Shown here: positions 6,729-14,726 of the stretch, piece by piece
Position numbering within the stretch: position 1 is the first letter of the stretch
Layout of the letters: each line of letters begins with the position of its first letter
Assembly: GCA_944333055.1 (NCBI GenBank)
Contig: CALVKT010000011.1
Location: 1 to 40,770, forward strand
Length of the DNA: 40,770 nucleotides
Reading direction: 5' to 3'
From: an uncultured Clostridia bacterium
GTDB taxonomy: Bacteria; Bacillota; Clostridia; Christensenellales; Aristaeellaceae
Notes under the pieces: model-generated
Database searches by the model: none
Seen by the model: the letters and a program-made list of their open reading frames with translations, nothing else
What the model was told of the DNA's origin: nothing
Position numbers and translations under genes: made by a program

Positions 6729-8144
6729 ATGTTTGATCCACAAGCGCTTGGCGCCTGTCTGACGCGCTGGGCCGAAGAGAAAAACCTCGCGGGCGTATCC
6801 GCCTGTATCGCCGGGCCGGACGGCTTTTCCTACGCGTTTGACCACGGCTTTTGCGACGCGAACGCATCCATCCGCCCGGACAGCGACACGATGTACGGCA
6901 TCGCCTCGATGAGCAAGTCGATCACCGCGCTGTGCGCGTGCATCCTGCACGTGGAGGGCCGGCTGAACATCGATGACCCCGTCTGCCGCTATCTGCCCGA
7001 TTTCCGCGTGCCCGGCCAGCCGCGCGAGGCCGTCACCATCCGCCACCTGGCCATGCACACCGCCGGCATCCCGCCGATGGAGCCGCTGGAGTGGTCCATC
7101 GCCATGAACAGCACCGGCCGGCGAGAGACCGACTGGCTGCGCGCCATGCGCGCGAGCGCGCCCAATGCGATGGCGACCATCGAGCAGGTGATCGACTACG
7201 TCGCCCACTGCCCCTACGCCACGCTCGGCGCGCCGGGCGAGGTGATGAGCTACTCCAACGAGGGCTACGCCATCCTCTCCAGCGTGATCGACAAAGCCGC
7301 CGGCATGCCGCTGGAACAGGTGATGCACGAGAAGGTCTTCGCGCCGCTCTCCATGACCCGCTCGATCCTGGACAACGGCATCGAGGCGGCGCGCGCGCTG
7401 TCCGGCGGCAACCTGACGTCCCTGTTTGAGGTGGAGGACGGCGTGCGCATCTGCGACGACGCCTGGTCCATCCTGCCGCCCTTCCGCGGCTGCGCGATGG
7501 TCAAGTCCACCGCGCGCGACATGGCCGTCTACTACCGCGCGCTCTCCAATTTCGGCCTGCACGAAGGCGTACAGGCCATCCCCGCGCAGGCCGTGGAGCT
7601 GCTCCTGGGCAAGTATCACCCGCTCTCCGCGCTCAACGTCATGTGCATGGGCATCAACAAGCGCGAGTTCGCCGGCCACACGATCTGCGAGCACGCCGGC
7701 GGGCTGCACGGCGTCTCCTCCAAGGGCGGGCTGCTGCTGGGCGAGGGCTACGGCTTCGCCGTGCTGTGCAACCAGGGCGACGAGGACATGGACGAGCTGA
7801 TGTGGGCCATGTACAACGCCGTCCTCGGCCTGCCGCTCGCGCAGAGCCACTGCTGGTTCCACCCCGCGCCCGCACCCTTCTCCGCGCCGGAGATGATCAC
7901 AGGCGCGTACATCGCCCACGAGGGTGAGCCGTGCCGCCTGATCATCGAGGAAAAGGACGGCGCGCTCATGCGCACGCGCGACGGCGCCGTCACGGCGCTC
8001 ACCTACTGCGGCGGCACGCGCTTCCTCGCCCACGCGCTCGGCGCGCCGGCGGATCAGGGCGTGCGCCACGAGTTCCTCATCCGCGGCGGCCGCGCATGGG
8101 GCGTGCGCTGCGGCACGCGGGTGTTTGAGCGCATCGACGACTGA
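6729..8144 (+). CDS. Serine hydrolase of the beta-lactamase / class C (AmpC, EstB) fold
   Basis: A 471-aa protein without a signal peptide, so probably cytoplasmic. The beta-lactamase-fold catalytic motifs are present: SxxK as SMSK (Ser60-Lys63), YxN as YSN (Tyr175-Asn177), and a late HAGG where KTG/HxG stands in esterases and peptidases. LTIRHLAMHTAGIP-like spacing before YSN is typical of the Pfam beta-lactamase family that includes D-aminopeptidases, EstB esterases and peptide hydrolases. The roughly 100-residue C-terminal region after position 370 is a separate beta-rich domain, as seen in D-aminopeptidase relatives. The missing export signal argues against a secreted antibiotic-degrading enzyme. 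GGAGGG precedes ATG 6729. The gene is monocistronic, ending at a bidirectional terminator. Confidence 0.82.
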   Translation: MFDPQALGACLTRWAEEKNLAGVSACIAGPDGFSYAFDHGFCDANASIRPDSDTMYGIASMSKSITALCACILHVEGRLNIDDPVCRYLPDFRVPGQPREAVTIRHLAMHTAGIPPMEPLEWSIAMNSTGRRETDWLRAMRASAPNAMATIEQVIDYVAHCPYATLGAPGEVMSYSNEGYAILSSVIDKAAGMPLEQVMHEKVFAPLSMTRSILDNGIEAARALSGGNLTSLFEVEDGVRICDDAWSILPPFRGCAMVKSTARDMAVYYRALSNFGLHEGVQAIPAQAVELLLGKYHPLSALNVMCMGINKREFAGHTICEHAGGLHGVSSKGGLLLGEGYGFAVLCNQGDEDMDELMWAMYNAVLGLPLAQSHCWFHPAPAPFSAPEMITGAYIAHEGEPCRLIIEEKDGALMRTRDGAVTALTYCGGTRFLAHALGAPADQGVRHEFLIRGGRAWGVRCGTRVFERIDD

Positions 8145-8269
8145 GGCGTCCCCCGTCTTTTCTGCCGGTTTCTTTTGCGAGGGGGAACCGAAGCCCGCCG
8201 TCAGCGGCGCAGGCAGGCGCTCGCTTTGGACAGCGCTTGATGACACATGCAGGCTGTCAGACGCAAGCA

Positions 8270-8313
8270 AAAGACACACATACTGCCTGATTTCAGGCAG
8301 TATGTGTGTCTTT
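8270..8313. terminator. Bidirectional terminator with a perfect 21-bp stem
   Basis: AAAGACACACATACTGCCTG (continuing with A) at 8270-8290 is exactly mirrored at 8293-8313, leaving a 2-nt centre. A-rich and T-rich flanks make it usable in both directions. It lies between the convergent genes ending at 8144 and 8419, although about 105-125 nt from each stop codon. Confidence 0.8.
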
Positions 8314-8418
8314 CTATATGTGCAAAAACTGACTGCGGCTCATATCAACAGCACCATCGCGCAGGCAAAGCCCTCGCTTTTTCAACTGTACGGCTGTCAT
8401 CGGATGGGCCAGGAAATC

Positions 8419-9051
8419 TCACCTGGTTTGATTGTTCAATTCTCGCACTACGGCTGCGTCACGACCATTAAATGTAATTTGATTCTGCTCGTCGTGAAAA
8501 GTGATCGTGACCAACGGCTGTCTGAGCAAAGCATCCAGACGCGATGGCTCTATGTCCTTTGCCATCTCCAGGTATTTTTCTTTTGCACGCTCCGTCAAGC
8601 TTGTTTCAACATCTTCTTCTGTACACCAACCGCAGGGATGTATTGGATTTTCTATTCCGTTTTTGTCCAGAAAATAGTTTTGAGGTTCTCCGTATACTTC
8701 TATCATGTCTGCCAAAAGGTTTTCTTCGTCTCCGTCTTGATATTGAATCACGACTTGCGACAGGCCCTTGTCCGAAAAATCCCTGTTTCCAAAGGATAAC
8801 CAGGCGTCAACGGAATAACCGTAAAAATCCAATCCCTTTGCCATAACATCAGTCATCCTGCCGTTATCCCGGACGGCCTCCGCTTCAGCGTGCCGCAGCG
8901 CATCTGATTTTTGCACCGTGTCCCAATCATCACCCCAGGCAATAGAAAGGAATTCATAGTCCTTTTCCATGATTGTCACGTCCGCTTTCGGGCTTGAGCA
9001 GTCAACCAAAAGGATGGCTGCAAAGACAAACAAAGCGCAGCATGTTTTCAT
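8419..9051 (-). CDS. Putative lipoprotein of unknown function
   Basis: A 210-aa protein. The N-terminus is a lipoprotein signal with a lipobox-like LLVDCSS (Cys18); Asp at -1 is unusual, so lipidation is likely but not certain. The mature part is acidic with no domain I recognise. Codon use is clearly AT-richer than in all neighbours (many AAA, GAT, TTT codons), and the whole stretch of about 8.2-9.1 kb stands out as lower GC, which suggests acquisition by transfer. Start ATG 9051 follows AGGGGGAAAACGTC; the SD is moderate. It faces the hydrolase gene across a shared terminator. Confidence 0.65.
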   Translation of the reverse strand: MKTCCALFVFAAILLVDCSSPKADVTIMEKDYEFLSIAWGDDWDTVQKSDALRHAEAEAVRDNGRMTDVMAKGLDFYGYSVDAWLSFGNRDFSDKGLSQVVIQYQDGDEENLLADMIEVYGEPQNYFLDKNGIENPIHPCGWCTEEDVETSLTERAKEKYLEMAKDIEPSRLDALLRQPLVTITFHDEQNQITFNGRDAAVVRELNNQTR

Positions 9052-9179
9052 GACGTTTTCCCCCTGTCATTGCCGTTTGATTCATGACGCCCTTTGGGCG
9101 CGACCATGCGGGTTCCCCGTTCTGCCCCAAGCCCCATCTTCGCTTTGCGGCTGCTTTAAGCGCGTTTGCCGTACACGCG

Positions 9180-10346
9180 TCAAGACTTGGAATACGACCG
9201 GCTCAGGTCGAGCGTGACGGGCTTTGCCGTCTTCTCGCGGCTGTGCGCCGCGCGCTCCTGGAGCATGCGCGCGTATTGCGCGTCCATCGCCGCGTCAAAG
9301 GGCATGGGCAGCGTCTCCTCCGCCCAGGAAGAGAGCAGCATCGCGTTGGCGAGCATCAGGCTGTTCAGCCCCTCGCGCCCGTCGGCGATCATCGGCTCTC
9401 CGCAGAGGATGTGCCGGGCGAAGGCGCGCGTCACGCCCGCGTGCATGCCGTATTCGCCCGGCGGCGTGATGTCCTCCACCGCCGTCTCCGGCTTGCCGAA
9501 TCCGTCCGGATATTCGCGGATAAACCGGCTGACCGGCACCTGCGTGCGCGTGCGCAGCAGGCGGCCGTTCTCCACGAGCAGCTGGCCCCCGTCCAGCGAG
9601 ACCTCAAAGCGGTTGGTGCCCGGCGCCTCACCCGTGCAGGCGATGAACGTGCCCGTCGCGCCGTTTCCGTATTCGACGTAGGCCGTCACGTCGTCCTCGA
9701 CCTCGATGTCGTGCCAGCGGCCCAGACCGCAGAACGCGCGCAGGCGCACCGGCATGCCGCAGATCCACTGCCAGATGTCCAGGCTGTGCGGGGCCTGGTT
9801 GAGCAGCACGCCGCCGCCCTCGCCCTTCCACGTCGCGCGCCACGCGCCGCAGTCGTAGTAGCTCTGCGCGCGGAACCAGTCGGTGACGATCATGTTCGTG
9901 CGGCGGATCTCGCCCATCTCGCCGGATTCGACGATCTCCTTCATCCGCCGGTAAATCGGGTTCGTGCGCACGTTGAACATCACGCCGAATGCTTTCCCGC
10001 TCGCATCCGCCGCCGCGTTGAGCGCACGCACCTCGCTCGTATACACGCCCGTGGGCTTTTCCAGCAGCACGTGCATGCCCGCCGCAAACGCCTGCATCGC
10101 CTGCGCCACGTGCGCCCTGTGCGGCGAGGCGATGAGCACCGCGTCGATCTCCCCGCTTTTGTACATCGCCTCCGGCGTGTCAAACACCTGCACCGCATCG
10201 CCGCCCGGCAGCGCGCGCAGCGCCGCGATGTTCTGCGCGTTTCGCGTGGCCACGGCGGTCAACCGCGCCTCCTCCACCTCGCCAAGCAGGATCTTCGCGT
10301 GCGTCAGGCCCATCGCGCCCAGGCCCACAATGCCAAATCGAACCAT
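9180..10346 (-). CDS. Gfo/Idh/MocA-family NAD(P)-dependent oxidoreductase
   Basis: A 388-aa cytoplasmic enzyme. The N-terminal Rossmann domain begins MVRFGIVGLGAMG (GxGxxG at 8-13). The LLEKPTGV segment near residue 95 supplies the conserved EKP lysine that contacts nicotinamide and substrate. GGVLLNQAPHSLDIWQW (about 170-186) matches the conserved GG-x-D/N-x-x-x-H-x-x-D substrate region of inositol dehydrogenase and related sugar oxidoreductases. The family oxidises or reduces sugars, inositols and their derivatives; the substrate here is not readable. ATG 10346 is chosen because GAGGGA lies 5 nt upstream and the Rossmann strand begins immediately; the longer frame to 10448 overlaps the promoter and terminator. 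It is monocistronic. Confidence 0.88.
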   Translation of the reverse strand: MVRFGIVGLGAMGLTHAKILLGEVEEARLTAVATRNAQNIAALRALPGGDAVQVFDTPEAMYKSGEIDAVLIASPHRAHVAQAMQAFAAGMHVLLEKPTGVYTSEVRALNAAADASGKAFGVMFNVRTNPIYRRMKEIVESGEMGEIRRTNMIVTDWFRAQSYYDCGAWRATWKGEGGGVLLNQAPHSLDIWQWICGMPVRLRAFCGLGRWHDIEVEDDVTAYVEYGNGATGTFIACTGEAPGTNRFEVSLDGGQLLVENGRLLRTRTQVPVSRFIREYPDGFGKPETAVEDITPPGEYGMHAGVTRAFARHILCGEPMIADGREGLNSLMLANAMLLSSWAEETLPMPFDAAMDAQYARMLQERAAHSREKTAKPVTLDLSRSYSKS

Positions 10347-10411
10347 ATCCGTCCCTCTTTCCGTCGTCTCAGGTCTGCGCCGCCCGATCGCCGCGCCGTC
10401 TTCTATCCGGC

Positions 10412-10440
10412 ATGATACCACGAAACCGCTGCAAAAGCAA
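10412..10440 (-). promoter_or_regulatory. Sigma-A promoter of the oxidoreductase gene
   Basis: The minus strand reads TTGCTT (10435-10440), a 17-nt spacer, then TGG-TATCAT with the -10 at 10412-10417 (extended -10). It is 66 nt before the start codon. Confidence 0.65.
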
Positions 10441-10480
10441 ATACACAAAGCGCGCCCGGATGCGATGCATCCGGGCGCGC
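10441..10480 (-). terminator. Terminator of the decarboxylase small-subunit/oadB operon
   Basis: GCGCGCCCGGATGC (10450-10463) and GCATCCGGGCGCGC (10467-10480) form a perfect 14-bp stem with a 3-nt loop. On the minus strand it is followed by TTTGTGTATTTG, a weak T tract. Confidence 0.75.
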
Positions 10481-10556
10481 CGGTTCAGGCTGTTGCTTTC
10501 CTTCACGTTTTCTGGAGCAATGTGTGCGTCCAGGAAAACGTTCCGTTCATTCTCCG

Positions 10557-10715
10557 TTAAGAATCCTTCTGATTCGCATGCGAATCGATCCGATCGGAGA
10601 CCTTGTTGAGACCGTAGATGCACGCGATGATGATGCCCATGACGATGAAGATGCCCAGCCAGCCCTCGACCATGTACTTGAGGGAAGAGATGAACGCGCC
10701 AATGTTGATAGACAT
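10557..10715 (-). CDS. OadG-like small membrane subunit of a sodium-pumping decarboxylase
   Basis: A 52-aa protein starting MSINIGAFISSLKYMVEGWL, followed by one membrane segment (GIFIVMGIIIACIYGLN, about 21-37) and a short charged tail. One transmembrane helix at the N-terminus is the architecture of gamma/delta subunits (OadG, MmdD) that hold the sodium-pump complex together, though this one lacks the long Pro/Ala linker. AAGGAGGA lies 8 nt before ATG 10715, and the gene follows oadB by 19 nt in the same operon, which is the main evidence for the role. The last codons run DSHANQKDS. Confidence 0.72.
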   Translation of the reverse strand: MSINIGAFISSLKYMVEGWLGIFIVMGIIIACIYGLNKVSDRIDSHANQKDS

Positions 10716-10734
10716 ACTCAATTCCTCCTTTGGA

Positions 10735-11835
10735 TCAGACCAGCGGACCGATCATCGCCAGGATCAGACCGCCGGCGATGACGGAGGCAACCTGACCGGC
10801 CACGTTCGCACCGGCGGCCTGCATCAGGATGAAGTTGTACGGATCTTCCTCGCGGGCCATCTTGGCGATGACACGGGAGGACATCGGGAAGGCGGAGATG
10901 CCGGCCGCGCCGATCATCGGGTTGACCTTCTTCTTGGAGAAGAGGTTGAGGAACTTGCCGAAGAACACGCCGCCGAAGGTATCGAACATGAAGGCGACCA
11001 GGCCCAGCGCCAGGATCATGAGGGTTTCGGGCACCAGGAAGCTCTCGGCCTGCATGCGCACGGCCACGGTCAGGCCCAGCAGCAGGGAGACGAGGTTGGC
11101 CAGCACGTTCTGCGCGCACTCGGAGAGGCTGCGCAGCACGCCGCACTCGCGCAGCAGGTTGCCGAACATCAGGAAGCCGACCAGCGCCGCAGAATCCGGG
11201 GCGACCAGCGAGGCGATGAGGGAGACCACGATCGGGAAGAGGATGCGGGTGGTCTGGGTGATCTTGCCCGGGGTGTAGTCCATGCGGATCATGCGCTCTT
11301 CCTTGGTGGTGACCAGACGGATGCAGAAGGGCTGCACGATCGGCACCAGCGCCATGTAGGAATACGCCGCCACGATGATGGCCGCCGTGTAGTTGCTCTG
11401 GAGCGTCTGCGCCACGAAGATGGAGGTCGGGCCGTCCGCCGCGCCGATGATGGCGATGGACGCCGCGTCGCGCAGCTCAAAGCCGAACAGGCTCGCCATG
11501 GACAGCGTGAAGAAGATGCCGAACTGCGCCGCCGCGCCGAAGAGCAGCAGCTTCGGGTCGGCCAGCAGCGGGCCGAAGTCGATCATCGCGCCGATGCCGA
11601 TGAACAGCAGCAGCGGGAAGAGCTCGTTGTCCACGCCCGCCTGGAACAGGATCTGCAGCGTGTGCACCATACCGGAATTGGGCATGTTGCACAGAATGCA
11701 GCCAAAGCCCATCGGCAGCAGGAGCGTCGGTTCCATCTCTTTCTTGATGGCCAGATAAATCATGACGCCGCCGATGATCCACATGATGACCATCTGCACC
11801 GTCAGATCCGCAAAATTACCGAAAATTTGCGACAT
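10735..11835 (-). CDS. oadB: Sodium-translocating decarboxylase, beta subunit
   Basis: A 366-aa membrane protein. Family signatures are clear: GAADGPTSIF in the middle (the Asp in this loop is part of the Na+ path), NPMIGAAGISAFPMSSR, and GANVAGQVASVIAGG near the C-terminus. The beta subunit of oxaloacetate, methylmalonyl-CoA or glutaconyl-CoA decarboxylases uses decarboxylation of carboxybiotin to export sodium ions. Neither the alpha (carboxyltransferase) nor a biotin carrier gene is in this window, so the substrate cannot be assigned; the gene symbol indicates the family only. ATG 11835 follows GGAGGA. The promoter is at 11888-11916. Confidence 0.92.
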   Translation of the reverse strand: MSQIFGNFADLTVQMVIMWIIGGVMIYLAIKKEMEPTLLLPMGFGCILCNMPNSGMVHTLQILFQAGVDNELFPLLLFIGIGAMIDFGPLLADPKLLLFGAAAQFGIFFTLSMASLFGFELRDAASIAIIGAADGPTSIFVAQTLQSNYTAAIIVAAYSYMALVPIVQPFCIRLVTTKEERMIRMDYTPGKITQTTRILFPIVVSLIASLVAPDSAALVGFLMFGNLLRECGVLRSLSECAQNVLANLVSLLLGLTVAVRMQAESFLVPETLMILALGLVAFMFDTFGGVFFGKFLNLFSKKKVNPMIGAAGISAFPMSSRVIAKMAREEDPYNFILMQAAGANVAGQVASVIAGGLILAMIGPLV

Positions 11836-11887
11836 GGTTCTTCCTCCGTTTCTTGTTCCCTCGCCGGGATTATGCCATTACCTGACT

Positions 11888-11916
11888 ATTATAGAACTTT
11901 TTTCCGCTTGACACAA
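11888..11916 (-). promoter_or_regulatory. Sigma-A promoter of the oadB operon
   Basis: The minus strand reads TTGTGT (11911-11916), a 17-nt spacer, then TATAAT (11888-11893), 52 nt before the oadB start codon. Confidence 0.75.
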
Positions 11917-12000
11917 GATTGTTTTTTCATTTCACGTTTTATGTCTGTTTTGTCTTTCTTTGATGTTTCCGTCGGGGGGCGTCAAGCGCGGCCCGGCCGG

Positions 12001-12909
12001 TCAGAGCATCACGAAGAGCAGCGCCACGATGATGGCGATGCTGATCACCATGGACATGGAGTTGAGCGCGCTGGAGAGGCCCACGTCGCCCTTGAGCTCG
12101 CCGGTGAAGCCCGGCACGGCCGAGCCGATGGGGCTGAAGGCGAGAATCACCAGCGCCTGGCGAACCTCCAGCGCAAAGGGCAGCGCAAAATAGAACAGCA
12201 GCGCAAACACGGCCGCCAGGCCGTAGCGCACCGCCAGCAGCCGGGCGATCTCCTTCATCTGCGCCCCGCCGCCGCCCAGCTTAAAGCCCACGCCGATCAT
12301 CAGCATGGCCATGAAGGCGTTCGCGTCCGCGCCGATCTGCGCGATGGAGAGCACGAATTCCGGCACGGCGATGTGCAGCAGGTTCATCAGCAGCATCGTC
12401 ACGTAGGCGACGAACGGCACGGAGCGCAAGAGCGCGCGCACGATCCGCTTGATCGAGAAGCCGCTGCCGTCCTTGACCATCGCCGCGAGGCTGTACGCGC
12501 CGCCCAGGCAGATGACGGCGTTGCCCGTGTCGAAGATGCTCACCGCCACCACGCCCATCGCGCCCAGAAAGCCCTGAGCGAACGGGATGACGAACGTGCC
12601 GATGTTGTAGCCCGACAGGTTGAGCATTTCAAAGGCCTGCCGCTCGCGCGGCCCGCCCCGGTTCATCAGGAAGCCTGCGGCGATGTAGACGAGCCCGCAG
12701 CCGAGCGCCAACAGCGGCAAAATGAGCAGCGCGCTGTCGATCTGCTTGCCCGCGAAGCTGGTGACGATCGCGCAGGGCAGCGTGATGCGGATCGTGACGC
12801 GGGAGAGGAGCGTGAAGTCCTCCTCCTTGAAAAAGCCGGCCCGCTTGAGCAGATAGCCCAGCGCGATGATGGCCACGAAGCTGCCGGCACGCATGAGAAT
12901 GTTCAGCAT
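12001..12909 (-). CDS. AEC-family transporter (auxin efflux carrier fold)
   Basis: A 302-aa membrane protein with about ten helices. The start, SFVAIIALGYLLKRAGFF, and the central NLSGYNIGTFVIPFAQGF, with the conserved Asn/Gly of the unwound helix, are typical of bacterial AEC permeases such as malate or amino-acid transporters. FSPIGSAVPGFTGEL near the end matches the second crossing region. The substrate is unknown. The start codon is 2 nt downstream of the DUF362 stop codon and has no SD of its own, so it is probably translated by coupling. Confidence 0.85.
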   Translation of the reverse strand: MLNILMRAGSFVAIIALGYLLKRAGFFKEEDFTLLSRVTIRITLPCAIVTSFAGKQIDSALLILPLLALGCGLVYIAAGFLMNRGGPRERQAFEMLNLSGYNIGTFVIPFAQGFLGAMGVVAVSIFDTGNAVICLGGAYSLAAMVKDGSGFSIKRIVRALLRSVPFVAYVTMLLMNLLHIAVPEFVLSIAQIGADANAFMAMLMIGVGFKLGGGGAQMKEIARLLAVRYGLAAVFALLFYFALPFALEVRQALVILAFSPIGSAVPGFTGELKGDVGLSSALNSMSMVISIAIIVALLFVML

Positions 12910-12910
12910 A

Positions 12911-14041
12911 TTACAGTTTGATCAGATCGTATGCGCGCACGCCCAGACCGATCTTTTCCGCATGGTCAAGGCAGGAGCGCCACTCGGAGTTCGGGGTGGA
13001 ATTGGTGAACGGGTCGCCCCAGTCGGCGAAGCCCGGCCTGTGCAGGTTGTCCCAGAGCTGGCTGCCCGGCAGCGGCTGCTGCCGGAGGCATGCGTCCACG
13101 CACGCCTGATCCAGCGCCAGCGGGTCAAACGAGGCGAACATGCCGATGTCCGGCAGGATCGGCGCGTCGTTTTCGCAGTGGCAGTCGCAGTTGGGCGAGA
13201 TGTCCTGCACCAGCGAGATGTGGAAATTCGGACGGCCGTCCACCACCGCCTTGGCGTACTCGGCCATGCGGCAGTTGAGGATCGCGTTGGCGTTGTCGTC
13301 CACGAAGTGGATGGCGTCGAAATTGCACGCGCCAAGGCACCGGCCGCAGCCCAGGCAGTGATCCGGGTCGATGCGCATCTTGCGCGCCGCCTCGTCAAAG
13401 ACGAGGCCGTCGTTGGCGCAGAGCTTCTGGCACAGCCGGCAGCCGCGGCAGTCCTCCGCCTCCACGACGGGCTTGCCGGCGTTGTGCTGGTCGGCCTTGC
13501 CCGCGCGCGAGCCGCAGCCCATGCCGATGTTCTTGATCGCGCCGCCAAAGCCCGTCGACTCGTGTCCCTTGAAGTGCGTCAGGCTGATGAACACGTCCGC
13601 GTCCATCACCGCCCGGCCGATCTTCGCCTCCCGCACGTATTCGCCGCCGCGCACAGGCACCGCCACCTCGTCCGTGCCCTTGAGGCCGTCGCCGATGAGG
13701 ATCGGGCAGCCGACGGTCATCGCCGTGAAGCCGTTCTCCCAGGCGCAGTAGAGGTGTTCCAGCGCGTTCTTGCGGCTGCCCGGATACAGCGTGTTGCAGT
13801 CCGTCAGGAAGGGCTTGCCGCCCAGCGCCTTGACCACGTCGGCCACCGCGCGCGCGTAGTTGGGGCGCAGGAAACTGAGGTTGCCCAGCTCGCCGAAGTG
13901 CATCTTGATCGCCACGAACTTGCCGTCCATGTCGATCTCGCCGATGCCCGCCTTGCGGATCAGCTTCTTGAGCTTGGCGGTCAGGCCGTCGCCGTTGGCG
14001 ACGGTGCGAAAGTCGGTGAAGTATACCTTTGCCTTGTCCAT
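12911..14041 (-). CDS. DUF362 protein with two 4Fe-4S clusters
   Basis: A 376-aa protein. The N-terminal two thirds is DUF362: AIKMHFGELGN, then LTDCNTLYPGSR, SLTHFKGHESTGFGGAIKNIGMG-type text split around residues 150-175. A bacterial ferredoxin module follows with CRGCRLCQKLC and CLGCGRCLGAC (two CxxCxxCxxxC motifs, about residues 197-240). The family is annotated as uncharacterised or ferredoxin-like; an electron-transfer or metal-centre role is inferred. A further Cys cluster (NCDCHCEND) follows the ferredoxin region. ATG 14041 has AGGAGG upstream. It forms a two-gene operon with the AEC transporter. Confidence 0.87.
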   Translation of the reverse strand: MDKAKVYFTDFRTVANGDGLTAKLKKLIRKAGIGEIDMDGKFVAIKMHFGELGNLSFLRPNYARAVADVVKALGGKPFLTDCNTLYPGSRKNALEHLYCAWENGFTAMTVGCPILIGDGLKGTDEVAVPVRGGEYVREAKIGRAVMDADVFISLTHFKGHESTGFGGAIKNIGMGCGSRAGKADQHNAGKPVVEAEDCRGCRLCQKLCANDGLVFDEAARKMRIDPDHCLGCGRCLGACNFDAIHFVDDNANAILNCRMAEYAKAVVDGRPNFHISLVQDISPNCDCHCENDAPILPDIGMFASFDPLALDQACVDACLRQQPLPGSQLWDNLHRPGFADWGDPFTNSTPNSEWRSCLDHAEKIGLGVRAYDLIKL

Positions 14042-14276
14042 GGTGTTTTCCTCCTATCCGTGTCAGGTGATCAATCACAGCGAGCGCGCCGGCATGCACA
14101 CGAGGCAGCCGGCGATGGAGACGGAGTTGGCGAAGCCGGAAAGCGCCGTCTCGCGCAGCAGCGCCCGGCCGCCCGTCGGCGCAAAGCGCCCAGCGCGATG
14201 ACCGGCACGCGGCTCGTCGGCTTGTCCGGACATGAAGTCGTCGCGCTGCGCCTCCCCTTTTCAAGCCGTCTCCGGC
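14042..14276. other. Intergenic, probably degenerate coding remnant
   Basis: About 235 bp between the DUF362 start and the HU terminator. The minus strand holds a 52-codon ORF (ATG at about 14234, stop near 14077) whose end reads ALSGFANSVSIAGCLV; it has coding-like composition but no well-placed SD. I recognise no family, and it could be the tail of a decayed gene. No strong sigma-A promoter was seen for the DUF362 operon. Confidence 0.3.
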
Positions 14277-14308
14277 ATAAAAAGAATCCCGGGATTCCTC
14301 CCGGGAGT
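14277..14308 (-). terminator. Terminator of the HU gene
   Basis: On the minus strand TCCCGGGA, loop GGAA, TCCCGGGA and then TTCTTTTTAT. The hairpin begins about 6 nt after the HU stop codon. Confidence 0.85.
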
Positions 14309-14313
14309 GTAGC

Positions 14314-14589
14314 TTAGCCCTCGACGGCTTCCTTGAGCGCCTTGCCCGGCTTGAACATCGGAGAACGGCGTGCGCCGATCTGGATCTCCTCGCCGGTCTT
14401 GGGGTTGCGCGCCTTGCGCGCCGGACGCTCCTTGACCTCAAACGCGCCAAAGCCCACGATCTGGACCTTCTCGCCGTTCTTGAGGCTCTCGGCGATGATC
14501 TCGCTCATCGCGCAGACGGCGGCCTCGGCATCCTTGCGGGTCAGGCCCGCCTTCGCGGCGATCGCCGCACTCAGTTCGTTCTTGTTCAT
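14314..14589 (-). CDS. hup: HU-family DNA-binding protein
   Basis: A 91-aa nucleoid protein with the full HU pattern: MNKNELSAAIAAKAGL, EKVQIVGFGAFEVKERPAR (the first arm), then RNPKTGEEIQI, whose RNP tip intercalates into DNA, and FKPGKALKEAV. It binds DNA without strong sequence preference and bends it. SD AGGAGGA precedes ATG 14589. It has its own promoter and terminator. In many Clostridia HU sits between mazG/yabN and yabO-yabP-yabQ; here mazG is upstream but the yab genes are 12 kb downstream. Confidence 0.97.
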   Translation of the reverse strand: MNKNELSAAIAAKAGLTRKDAEAAVCAMSEIIAESLKNGEKVQIVGFGAFEVKERPARKARNPKTGEEIQIGARRSPMFKPGKALKEAVEG

Positions 14590-14659
14590 GGTATGATTCT
14601 TCCTCCTTAAACACGGTCATCCTGCGCTTGCCTGGTCGGCTGGAAGACGACTGCTTCAT

Positions 14660-14688
14660 ATTCTACATGCTTTCCTGCTTTCATGCAA
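14660..14688 (-). promoter_or_regulatory. Sigma-A promoter of the HU gene
   Basis: The minus strand reads TTGCAT (14683-14688), a 17-nt spacer, then TAGAAT (14660-14665), 70 nt before the start codon. Confidence 0.72.
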
Positions 14689-14726
14689 GAGGGATTGCGC
14701 CAATTCGGAAAATTTTCTTGAAAAAA

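Noticed and set aside
6729-8144. Antibiotic-resistance beta-lactamase
   Set aside because: SxxK and YxN are present but there is no signal peptide, and the extra C-terminal domain points to an esterase or peptidase of the same fold.
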